Source of the DNA: Treponema sp.
GTDB lineage: Bacteria > Spirochaetota > Spirochaetia > Treponematales > Breznakiellaceae
Length of the DNA stretch: 6,283 nt
NCBI GenBank assembly: GCA_031288815.1
Contig: JAITQR010000218.1
Location: forward strand, 1 to 6,283
Direction: 5' to 3'
The translations under genes were made by a program, and so were the position numbers. Positions 1-5,340 of the stretch are shown one piece after another. The notes beneath the pieces are model-generated. The model was not told where the DNA came from. It was given only the letters and a program-made list of their open reading frames with translations, and ran no database searches. The first letter of the stretch is position 1. Each line of letters starts with the position of its first letter.

Positions 1-677
1 GGCAGCCGGTTAATCAGGCTGGCCTGGTAGCCCGCGCCGAAACCGTTGTCGATGTTTACCACCGATACGCCCGGCGCGCAGGATGTGAGCATGCCCAGAA
101 GCGCCGAAAGGCCCCCGAAGGAAGCCCCGTAGCCTACGCTGGTGGGAAGGGCGATCACCGGCGCCGCTACCAGACCCGCTATGACTCCCGCCAGGGCCCC
201 TTCCATGCCCGCCACGGCGATTATCACCCTGGCCTCCCTCAGCTCCGGCAGCCGGGAGAAGAGGCGGTGTATTCCCGCCACCCCTATGTCGCAGATAAGC
301 TTTACCCTGCTGCCGAAGAATTCCGCGCAGCGCGCCGCTTCGCTTGCCGCCGGAAGATCCGAAGTACCCGCCGCGGCTACCGCCACAAGACCCCGCCGCT
401 CCTCGGCCTTGTAAAGCGCTCCGATGGTAAGGGTTCGGGCAACGGTATCGTATTCGGCCTCGGGGTACCTTTTAACGATGCGATCCGCCAGCTCCGGCTG
501 GGCCCTGGTTCCCAGCACGGGGATCCCCTTGTCCCGCATCCGCGCCATAATCGCCTCAGCCTGATCAGCCGTCTTGCCCATGCAGTACACCACCTCGGGG
601 CAGCCGGTCCGCTCCTGCCGTTCGGAGTCGATAAAGGCGAAGCCCAGGTCATCGGGAAAATCCCGGCCGGCCGTCAC
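1..677 (-). CDS. larB: LarB, NaAD carboxylase/hydrolase of nickel-pincer cofactor synthesis (3' end off window)
   Basis: Cytoplasmic enzyme for the first step of nickel-pincer nucleotide synthesis. It carboxylates the pyridinium ring of nicotinic acid adenine dinucleotide and hydrolyses the phosphoanhydride, giving pyridinium-3,5-biscarboxylic acid mononucleotide. I translated 225 codons by eye. The AIR-carboxylase-like (PurE-type) core is clear: DLGFA at residues 10-14, GCPEVVYC at 25-32, AAAGTSDLPAASEA at about 101-114, DIGVAGIHR at 130-138, VAGMEGALAGVIAGL at 155-169, PTSVGYG at 178-184 and NIDNGFGAGYQ at 208-218. Cys200, in SCAPGVSVVNIDNG, aligns with the cysteine reported to form the cysteinyl-pyridine intermediate in L. 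plantarum LarB. The start is a GTG overlapping the larE stop as GTGA. A stop (TAA) lies a few codons upstream in this frame, so no earlier start exists. The protein therefore lacks roughly 20 N-terminal residues present in the L. plantarum protein. The left edge probably cuts only the last few codons. Confidence 0.93.
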   Translation of the reverse strand, partial: MTAGRDFPDDLGFAFIDSERQERTGCPEVVYCMGKTADQAEAIMARMRDKGIPVLGTRAQPELADRIVKRYPEAEYDTVARTLTIGALYKAEERRGLVAVAAAGTSDLPAASEAARCAEFFGSRVKLICDIGVAGIHRLFSRLPELREARVIIAVAGMEGALAGVIAGLVAAPVIALPTSVGYGASFGGLSALLGMLTSCAPGVSVVNIDNGFGAGYQASLINRL

Positions 678-1534
678 TTGCCTAAAACCCGGTTAAGGCT
701 GCCCATGCGGTAGCCTTCCAGCTCGAAAGCGGCGTAGAGGAAACCGAAGGATTTGAAGGCCGCCGAAACCTCGTCCAGTAAGGCTTCGCTGAAAAACTTT
801 GATCGTTCCTCCCTGGCGGCTTCTATGCGGGCGATATCCCCATGGGAACGGACCCTGAACTGCCTGAAGCCTCTGGCCCTGAGGTAGTCCTCGGCCTTTT
901 CCACCCGGGAAAGCTTTTCCCGGTCGATCCGCTCGCCGTAGGGTATCCGGGAGGCCAGGCAGGCGAAGGCGGGCTTGTCCCAGGTGGGGAGGCCGAAACG
1001 CCGGGAAAGCTCCCGGATCTCGGCTTTGCCGAGTCCCGCCCGCCGCAGGGGGCTGATAATTCCAAGCTCCTCCAGGGCGGCCAGGCCCGGCCGGTAGTCC
1101 CCCAGATCGTCCACGTTGGAGCCGTCCAGAACGGCGCCGATCCCCCGTTTTCCGGCCGCCTCAAGGATGCTGCCGAATTCAAGCTTCTTGCAGTGGTAAC
1201 AGCGATCTTCCGGATTGGCGGCCACCTGGTCGTCGATTTCGGATTCCTCAACAAGGATGTGTTCAATGCCAAGCCGTCCGGCTATGTCCCTGGCGCAGTC
1301 GATTTCGCTTTTCGGGAGCATGGGCGAGACGATGGTGACGGCCAGCGCGTTCCTCCCCAGGGCCGCCGCCGCGGCGTGGCAGAGAAAAGAGCTGTCCACG
1401 CCGCCGGAAAAGGCAACCGCCGCCTTTCCCAGGGAGGAGATCAGATCGATAAGCCGCTGGTATTTTTCATCGATCGGCTGGACCGGTGAATCGGAAAGAA
1501 TGGTTTCAGGCAAAATTTCCCCCGGGATAAACAA
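674..1534 (-). CDS. larE: LarE, ATP-dependent sulfur insertase of nickel-pincer cofactor synthesis
   Basis: PP-loop ATP pyrophosphatase family enzyme. It adenylylates the carboxylates of the LarB product and replaces them with thiocarboxylates, giving pyridinium-3,5-bisthiocarboxylic acid mononucleotide. The PP-loop SGGVDSS is at residues 43-49. Other family blocks are VLDGSNVDDLGDYRPG (135-150), SPLRRAGLGKAEIR (161-174), WDKPAFACLASRIPYG (185-200) and RVRSHGDIARIE (227-238). Cys112 and Cys115 (RCYHCKK) plus Cys192 (ACLASR) match the three-cysteine set of [4Fe-4S]-type LarE; L. plantarum LarE lacks the first pair. The start is uncertain. The longest form begins at TTG 1534 and puts the PP-loop about 20 residues further in than is usual. 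A second TTG at codon 8 has GGGGGA just upstream and may be the real start. No ATG is available. An AGGAG lies about 15 bases before the first TTG, which is too far to be ideal. The 3' end overlaps larB, implying coupled translation. Confidence 0.93.
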   Translation of the reverse strand: MFIPGEILPETILSDSPVQPIDEKYQRLIDLISSLGKAAVAFSGGVDSSFLCHAAAAALGRNALAVTIVSPMLPKSEIDCARDIAGRLGIEHILVEESEIDDQVAANPEDRCYHCKKLEFGSILEAAGKRGIGAVLDGSNVDDLGDYRPGLAALEELGIISPLRRAGLGKAEIRELSRRFGLPTWDKPAFACLASRIPYGERIDREKLSRVEKAEDYLRARGFRQFRVRSHGDIARIEAAREERSKFFSEALLDEVSAAFKSFGFLYAAFELEGYRMGSLNRVLGK

Positions 1535-1653
1535 GAAGATCTCTAAAAACTCCTGTTGGATTTTTCAGACCAATTTCCCTTCATGGGAGAACCCTAAGCG
1601 CCGCTTCATGCCGCGCCCAGGACCATCCGGTCATCTTAAAGGTAACAGTTGCC

Positions 1654-1710
1654 GGCGGCTCAAGTCAATAGACTTGTTCAACAACCCGGTTGGTTGTCGA
1701 ACAAGCCGCC
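1654..1710. repeat. Compact palindromic element with nested inverted repeats
   Basis: Three nested inverted repeats are visible. An outer pair, GGCGGC (1654-1659) and GCCGCC (1705-1710), encloses two arms. One arm is CAAGTC-aata-GACTTG (1661-1676). The other is CTTGTTCAACAACC (1673-1686) with GGTTGTCGAACAAG (1692-1705) around a five-base loop, 13 of 14 positions matching. The second arm shares four bases with the first, so the two compete, or fold as a three-way junction with a shortened second arm. There is no U-run on either side, so it is not an ordinary terminator. It abuts the truncation point of the ABC ATPase remnant. A dispersed palindromic repeat (MITE- or REP-like) is the likeliest explanation; copy number cannot be judged from this window. 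Confidence 0.65.
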
Positions 1711-1817
1711 TAGGCCAAGAGGCAGCTCCCCTTCTCCACCGGGAAACTGATGTCGTGCAGGACCTTGGCCTTGTTCTCGTAAACACAGGAAAGCCCGGTG
1801 ACTTCTGAATAACCCAT
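1710..1817 (-). pseudogene. 5' remnant of an ABC transporter ATP-binding protein gene
   Basis: From ATG 1817 the frame reads 35 codons and ends at TAG (1712-1710). The peptide has the typical start of an ABC ATPase: a first beta strand with GLSCVYENKAKVL (residues 8-20) and then the conserved HDISFPVEKGSCL (21-33), which in intact family members runs directly into the Walker A loop. Here the sequence goes to LLA and stop, and no Walker A, Q-loop, signature or Walker B motif follows in any minus-strand frame I read. About 32 residues of a protein normally over 220 long remain. A GGGGGAA ribosome-binding-like stretch precedes the ATG, and the gene starts 22 bp after the LPP20 lipoprotein stop, so the intact gene was probably the fourth member of that operon. 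The break coincides with the edge of the palindromic element at 1654-1710. Confidence 0.7.
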
Positions 1818-1825
1818 AGGTTCCC

Positions 1826-1837
1826 CCCGCCGGCGGG
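1826..1837. repeat. Perfect 12-bp GC palindrome after the lipoprotein operon
   Basis: CCCGCCGGCGGG is its own reverse complement and lies directly after the LPP20 stop codon and just before the ABC remnant. It could help protect or end the operon transcript. However, no U-run follows it on the minus strand, so I do not call it a terminator. Confidence 0.4.
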
Positions 1838-1839
1838 CC

Positions 1840-3105
1840 TCACTTCTTTAAAGGCAGGAGTCCGTCCAGGTAAGCGTTAAGGGTGTTTTCGTATTCCGCG
1901 CCGATTTTCTTTTCCGCCGCCGCCGCCGCGCGGTTTTCCGCTTCCGAAATATTCAGATGCCCCTCGCGTCCGTTGATGTTGTAGGGAAGAAGAACATCGC
2001 CGGAAGCGGCCTCCACAAGGTTCGCGTCCACCACATAGCGCACAAACTTGTACTGCGGCTGGTTGTTCGGCAGATCCACCGGCGTGAATGAGACTTTCAC
2101 CTCCAACACATAGGGGGAATTACGGGTTCCTGTCCTGAAACCCGCCCCGCCCAGGGCCCGGGAGAAGGCGCTGGCGATACGGCTTGAACGGTCGTTCGCC
2201 ACCCGCACCTCTACGGGGATGTTTTTGGTGATATTCGCGGCTTCAAGGCGGAAATCGGCGCCCTGTTCCGGCTTGTCCGGGACAATACCGGTTCCGCCGC
2301 TTCCCGCCAGGGAAAGGACGTTCCCATAGATACTGTTGACCTCGGCGATGTTTGCAGCAAGCCGATACCGGGCATACCCGTCCATGGTGTACTTTTCCTC
2401 GCCGGTCATGGCGGTAAGGGCCTTTATCAGTTCCCGGTTTGCCCTGATCATGTCGGCGTAGATAACCGAAACCTTGGCCTTTTCCATAAGCGCCACCGCG
2501 TAATGAACGGATCCGCCGTCAAACCAGTAATCCGCTATCTCCGCGCCAACCAGGGACTCAAGTTCAAGGGAAGTCCGGATAGTATTGATAAGGGTCGTAT
2601 CTTCCGAATAGGAATCCACCACACCGTCGCGTATCGCCTCCCGGTATCTGGTGGAACTGGTTTGTTCGCCCTGTATGTTCTGCCTGAAATAGGCGCTCAG
2701 CCGGGCAAGGGCGTCTTTCTCCGCCAGGCCCCGGTCGGCGCCGTTACCCACCTGGGCGATATAAACGTTACGGTTGTAAACAGCGTCCGGCGAGGAAACC
2801 CAGACCGGCCGGGGACGGTTCCGCTCCCCGCCGCCGGCCGCTTCGGAAGAGGCTTGCCCGTCCTGAACGGGGGAAACCCCTGACGGAGCCCCGCCGGCGT
2901 TTGGGGCGGCCTCTGAAGAGCCCGGAGCCCCGCCCCCGTTCCGCATGACCGCGGCAGCGGCGGCGGCGGCCGCAACCGCCTCCTGTTCCGCGGACGCCCG
3001 TTCCGCGGCGGAAGGCCCGCCTCCCCGGACAGCCGGCGGCCCGGCGCAGGCGGTTCCAAGCAGCAGTATTACCGCGGATACCAGCGGAATGGTCATCTTA
3101 GACAT
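1840..3105 (-). CDS. Large LPP20-family lipoprotein with low-complexity linker
   Basis: A 421-residue predicted envelope lipoprotein of unknown exact function. Residues 1-19 are a signal peptide ending in a relaxed lipobox (LLGTAC), with Cys20 as the lipidation site. Residues 21-98 are a low-complexity linker rich in Ala, Gly, Pro, Ser and Glu, including eight consecutive alanines (45-52). The LPP20 domain spans about 99-225. It starts RPVWVSSPDAVY, has YIAQVGNGADRGLAEKDALARL (a classic LPP20 block, about 115-136) and ends near YWFDGGSVHYAVALMEK. About 226-265 look helical. The C-terminal 290-421 begins with an alpha/beta stretch (VEVRVANDRSSRIASAFSRAL) that I cannot assign. The start at ATG 3105 is set by a GGAGG four bases upstream. 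A second ATG (3096) forms an ATGA overlap with the upstream stop but is worse placed for that ribosome site. It overlaps the COG3014-like gene by 13 bp, so translation is probably coupled. Confidence 0.88.
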   Translation of the reverse strand: MSKMTIPLVSAVILLLGTACAGPPAVRGGGPSAAERASAEQEAVAAAAAAAAVMRNGGGAPGSSEAAPNAGGAPSGVSPVQDGQASSEAAGGGERNRPRPVWVSSPDAVYNRNVYIAQVGNGADRGLAEKDALARLSAYFRQNIQGEQTSSTRYREAIRDGVVDSYSEDTTLINTIRTSLELESLVGAEIADYWFDGGSVHYAVALMEKAKVSVIYADMIRANRELIKALTAMTGEEKYTMDGYARYRLAANIAEVNSIYGNVLSLAGSGGTGIVPDKPEQGADFRLEAANITKNIPVEVRVANDRSSRIASAFSRALGGAGFRTGTRNSPYVLEVKVSFTPVDLPNNQPQYKFVRYVVDANLVEAASGDVLLPYNINGREGHLNISEAENRAAAAAEKKIGAEYENTLNAYLDGLLPLKK

Positions 3106-4391
3106 ACAACCTCCGTTAAATTCAATCTGTTTTCCCGAACCGGCACATCCGCGTACCTGAAAACGGCGAGGGGCTTGTCGGATGGACCGTAGTAAGTTAC
3201 CGAAAAAGAGTATACTCCCGGCGCGAGGTTTATCCCCCCCACATACGCCTTCCCCGGAAAATAACGGGAAATCCGGAGATCCGCCTGTTCGCTGGCTTCC
3301 GCGTAAACCTGGGCGCCCAGGCTCAGAAGACTGAGAATCAGACCCACGCCGCCGTTCTGATCCGCCGCGGCCGCGTCCAAAACGGAAGAGGTAACGCCCT
3401 TGACGGTAGCGCGGATAACCGTTTTAAGATAAACAACCTGTTCCTTTTTTCGGTAAGTTTCCCGCGCTACCGCCTCAATGTCCTCAAGAAGCTCGAGGGT
3501 GAAGCGTTCCCCGCCATCCAGGGCTACCTCAATCCGCCGTATCTCCGAGGGGCGGGATACCATCTTTGGCAGGGCTATTTTAATATACCGCGCCGGCGGT
3601 ATGGGTATTCGCAGGGTTTCCTCCTCCTTGATCGGGGAAAGGCCGCCGAAGGCGATCACGTTAAGCCGCGCCATCCCGCCGGGAATATTCAGCTCCTCGC
3701 CGAGGGAAGAAGGTTCCGAATGGCGGTATACTTCCGGACTGTTCGCGAAAGCCGTCCGCAGCCTATCCCCGTCGATCCGCGCGTCGTCCCGGCGGCCGTC
3801 TCCCCGGTAAAACAGCATGCCTATATACCGGGCAAGGGCGGAATCGGAAAATCGGGAGGGGGCGTTTTCGCCCGGGGGGACGACCACCTGTTCCTCCAGG
3901 GCTTTTCTCTGAAGGTCTGTAATGACGGCGCCGTACTTGACGGAGAGGTACTGGAGTTTGTTGCTCATCCGCCTGATTTCCACCATGGCGTCCTCAAGCT
4001 CGCCGCGGTGGTAGTAATTCAAAGCGTTAAAAGTATTGATGTAGATGTCTTCGTAGTCTTCCCCGTCGTAATCCCTGGTAGTATCGTTCACGAGGTAGGA
4101 GCCGATTTCCTGGCTGATGCTTTTGGTAAAAGCCGCCTCTATGGCCCGTTCCCCGGATTCAAGCAGATCCGACGAATCCTTGTAAAGACCGGCGTAATGG
4201 GCCAGCAGACCCTTGTCCAGGTAGTACAAAACGGTATCCCGGCCCGTATAGAGGGCTCTCTTTTCCTTTTCCAGAAGGGTGACGCCGCCGGTATAATCAC
4301 CGGCTTCCACCTTCCCGTCGACCCGGGCGAAAGGCGCGGAAGCGCAGGAAAAAAACAGGAATACGACAAGGGAAAAAGCTAAGGGCTTCAT
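3093..4391 (-). CDS. COG3014-like TPR-type lipoprotein
   Basis: A 432-residue predicted lipoprotein. Its signal peptide ends LFFSC, with Cys16 as the lipidation site; the phenylalanine-rich lipobox is more typical of spirochaetes than of enterobacteria. The N-terminal half is helical and TPR-like, with a block at about residues 108-141 (YDGEDYEDIYINTFNALNYY, then ELEDAMVEIRR) that I recognise from the COG3014 family of uncharacterised lipoproteins. The C-terminal half carries the other family blocks: VVYLKTVIRATVKGV (319-333) and ADLRISRYFPGKAYV followed by LAPGVYSFSV (370-398). The start ATG 4391 has AAGGAAAGG upstream. It begins 10 bp after the lpoB-like gene and overlaps the next LPP20 gene, so it is the middle gene of an operon. 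Its function is not known; the family often sits beside LpoB-type lipoproteins, which suggests a shared envelope role. Confidence 0.85.
   Translation of the reverse strand: MKPLAFSLVVFLFFSCASAPFARVDGKVEAGDYTGGVTLLEKEKRALYTGRDTVLYYLDKGLLAHYAGLYKDSSDLLESGERAIEAAFTKSISQEIGSYLVNDTTRDYDGEDYEDIYINTFNALNYYHRGELEDAMVEIRRMSNKLQYLSVKYGAVITDLQRKALEEQVVVPPGENAPSRFSDSALARYIGMLFYRGDGRRDDARIDGDRLRTAFANSPEVYRHSEPSSLGEELNIPGGMARLNVIAFGGLSPIKEEETLRIPIPPARYIKIALPKMVSRPSEIRRIEVALDGGERFTLELLEDIEAVARETYRKKEQVVYLKTVIRATVKGVTSSVLDAAAADQNGGVGLILSLLSLGAQVYAEASEQADLRISRYFPGKAYVGGINLAPGVYSFSVTYYGPSDKPLAVFRYADVPVRENRLNLTEVVCLR
3110..3114 (-). promoter_or_regulatory. Shine-Dalgarno GGAGG deciding the large LPP20 start
   Basis: GGAGG lies inside the last codons of the COG3014-like gene and four bases before ATG 3105. 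It favours that start over the ATG nine bases further on (3096). Confidence 0.75.
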
Positions 4392-4401
4392 GCCTTTCCT
4401 T

Positions 4402-5010
4402 TTAGAGCTTCGCCCCCGGCTGTTTAATTACTTTTTTGATTTCGTTGTTGCTGCCCAGCCAGAGCCGCTTGTTGGTTTCGAGATCGGTAATCTCCGCCCC
4501 GACAAAATAGGTGCGGACAGAGGTATTCCCCGCCCGGTCAACCACCGTTTTGACCGATCCGGTAAGCAGGAAATCCGCGCCGGTTTCGTTAGCCAGGGCT
4601 TTGGCGGTCGCCTCGCCGGCGTTTCCCTGCTGATCCAGACGCTCGGCCCGCAGGGCTTCCCTGGTTGCCCCTCCGGCCACAAAGTCCGCCCTGCCGCTGT
4701 TGAAAATAGCGCGCTCCATGATATCGGCGATAATGCTGGTGTCGATATGTTCATCGCTTTCATTCCGGAAAGGGCCTACCAGGAACACCGGGAGTCTTCC
4801 CATTTGGGCCAGCGCCACGCTCATCCGGGGGTCATCGAGACAATCCTTAACGAGACTTTCGCAAACGATCTTAACGTCACTGTCATTCCAGTAACCGCTT
4901 AGATCCACTACCGTGCCCGGGTTCACCCGGCTTACCTTGGGCGTCGAAGCGCAGCCGCTTAGTATCGCCAAGACAATACAGAAAACCGGAAACAGAGCCT
5001 TTTTTTTCAT
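4402..5010 (-). CDS. LpoB-family lipoprotein (penicillin-binding protein activator-like)
   Basis: A 202-residue lipoprotein with a textbook lipobox, LSGC, and Cys20 as the modified residue. Mature sequence blocks match the LpoB/YcfM family: VVDLSGYWNDSDVKIVCESL (34-53), LPVFLVGPFRNESDEHIDT (73-91), AIFNSGRADFVAG (101-113), ETGADFLLTGSVKTVVD (142-158) and EITDLETNKRLWLG (173-186). In E. coli, LpoB is an outer-membrane lipoprotein that reaches through the peptidoglycan to activate the synthase PBP1B. This protein lacks the long disordered stalk of the enterobacterial form: only about 13 residues separate the lipid cysteine from the folded domain, so activation of a PBP by the same geometry is not assured. 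ATG 5010 is chosen because AGGAGG lies seven bases upstream; a TTG one codon earlier is less likely. It is first in the operon, 10 bp before the COG3014-like gene, behind a long structured leader. Confidence 0.9.
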   Translation of the reverse strand: MKKKALFPVFCIVLAILSGCASTPKVSRVNPGTVVDLSGYWNDSDVKIVCESLVKDCLDDPRMSVALAQMGRLPVFLVGPFRNESDEHIDTSIIADIMERAIFNSGRADFVAGGATREALRAERLDQQGNAGEATAKALANETGADFLLTGSVKTVVDRAGNTSVRTYFVGAEITDLETNKRLWLGSNNEIKKVIKQPGAKL

Positions 5011-5017
5011 CAATTTT

Positions 5018-5023
5018 CCTCCT
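5018..5023 (-). promoter_or_regulatory. Strong Shine-Dalgarno AGGAGG for the LpoB-like gene
   Basis: AGGAGG is centred at ideal distance, seven bases before ATG 5010, and makes ATG rather than the adjacent TTG (5013) the start. It is unstructured relative to the upstream hairpin that ends at 5052. Confidence 0.85.
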
Positions 5024-5051
5024 GTAAATCTTTTCCGTCTTTATGCTCAAC

Positions 5052-5090
5052 AAGGCCGTTTCAAAACCATCCGGGTTTTGAGACAGCCTT
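5052..5090. repeat. 17-bp hairpin in the operon leader (TTTTGAGACAGCC type)
   Basis: Arms 5052-5068 (AAGGCCGTTTCAAAACC) and 5074-5090 (GGTTTTGAGACAGCCTT) pair at 15 of 17 positions around the five-base loop ATCCG. As RNA on either strand, one of the two mismatches becomes a G-U wobble. No U-run follows on the minus strand, so it is not a standard terminator. It ends 28 bases before the ribosome-binding site of the LpoB-like gene. Confidence 0.8.
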
Positions 5091-5104
5091 ACATCCCTTC
5101 CGCC

Positions 5105-5131
5105 CCGCCGTCCCCTCCGGGGAAGAGGCGG
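5105..5131. repeat. GC-rich two-step hairpin in the operon leader
   Basis: An inner stem, TCCCC (5111-5115) with GGGGA (5119-5123), closes a three-base loop. An outer stem, CCGCC (5105-5109) with GGCGG (5127-5131), lies across a small internal loop. It is predicted to be stable on either strand and has no U-run on the minus strand. Confidence 0.65.
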
Positions 5132-5143
5132 AGGACAGTATCC

Positions 5144-5200
5144 CAAGACCCCGGGAACCCCCAAAACCGGATTTTCGTTTAAGGTTCCCCCGGGGTCTTG
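5144..5200. repeat. Long bulged inverted repeat in the operon leader
   Basis: CAAGACCCCGGGAACC (5144-5159) pairs perfectly over 16 bp with 5183-5200 (GGTTCCCCCGGGGTCTTG), leaving two extra C residues as a bulge. The 23-base apical region contains a further AAAA/TTTT pairing around CCGG. It lies just downstream, in minus-strand sense, of the U6 terminator-like hairpin. No U-run follows it, so simple termination is unlikely. Confidence 0.8.
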
Positions 5201-5213
5201 AGCGCCGGGGACG

Positions 5214-5249
5214 AAAAAACCGCCGGCGGCGTCCGGTAAAGACCCGGCG
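5214..5249 (-). terminator. Intrinsic terminator-like hairpin after the small LPP20 gene
   Basis: On the minus strand, CGCCGG (5249-5244) pairs with CCGGCG (5226-5221), or a shorter CCGCC/GGCGG fold forms at 5229-5220. Either is followed by GG or G and six T residues (5219-5214). The GC stem plus U-run is the classic rho-independent form. It lies 91 bases after the stop of the small LPP20 gene, so it could end that transcript or act as a partial attenuator for the operon below. Confidence 0.65.
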
Positions 5250-5340
5250 TCCGAACCGGCGGAAAATCCCGCGCGGGTAAAAGGGAAAAACAACCGGGAT
5301 GGACAGCGTCAGGTGGTTTTACGGGCCGGCGGCAAAGCGC

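Larger units (their letters stand above)
1535..1839. other. Gene-poor junction between larE and the lipoprotein operon
   Basis: This stretch of about 305 bases has no complete gene. From right to left it holds a GC palindrome (1837-1826), the 5' stump of an ABC ATPase gene (1817-1710) and a compact palindromic element (1710-1654). About 120 bases then lead to larE, with no recognisable gene or strong promoter. A TTGACT hexamer on the minus strand inside the palindromic element resembles a -35 box, but no good -10 follows at 16-18 bases. The larE promoter is therefore not identified. The layout suggests a deletion or insertion junction. Confidence 0.6.

Noticed and set aside
842..1489. Long plus-strand frame of 215 codons opposite larE
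   Set aside because: It is exactly antisense to a well-conserved enzyme, has no ribosome site or recognisable motif, and such frames are expected in GC-rich codon usage.
1565..1609. Fourteen-codon frame MKRRLGFSHEGKLV before larE, like a GNAT C-terminal strand
   Set aside because: It is too short, has no upstream continuation in frame, and the resemblance rests on about seven residues.
1641..1712. Integron attC site next to the ABC remnant (GTTCAAC fits RYYYAAC)
   Set aside because: The matching partner box is GTCGAAC rather than GTTRRRY, the loop is only five bases, and no second simple site at attC spacing is present.
3720..4382. Long plus-strand frame of 220 codons opposite the COG3014-like gene
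   Set aside because: It mirrors a gene with a signal peptide, a lipobox and family motifs, and has no features of its own.
4883..5293. Minus-strand frame of 136 codons running through the operon leader
   Set aside because: It crosses all three hairpins and the terminator, runs into the LpoB-like gene in another frame, and is rich in Pro, Gly and Arg, as expected for non-coding GC-rich DNA.
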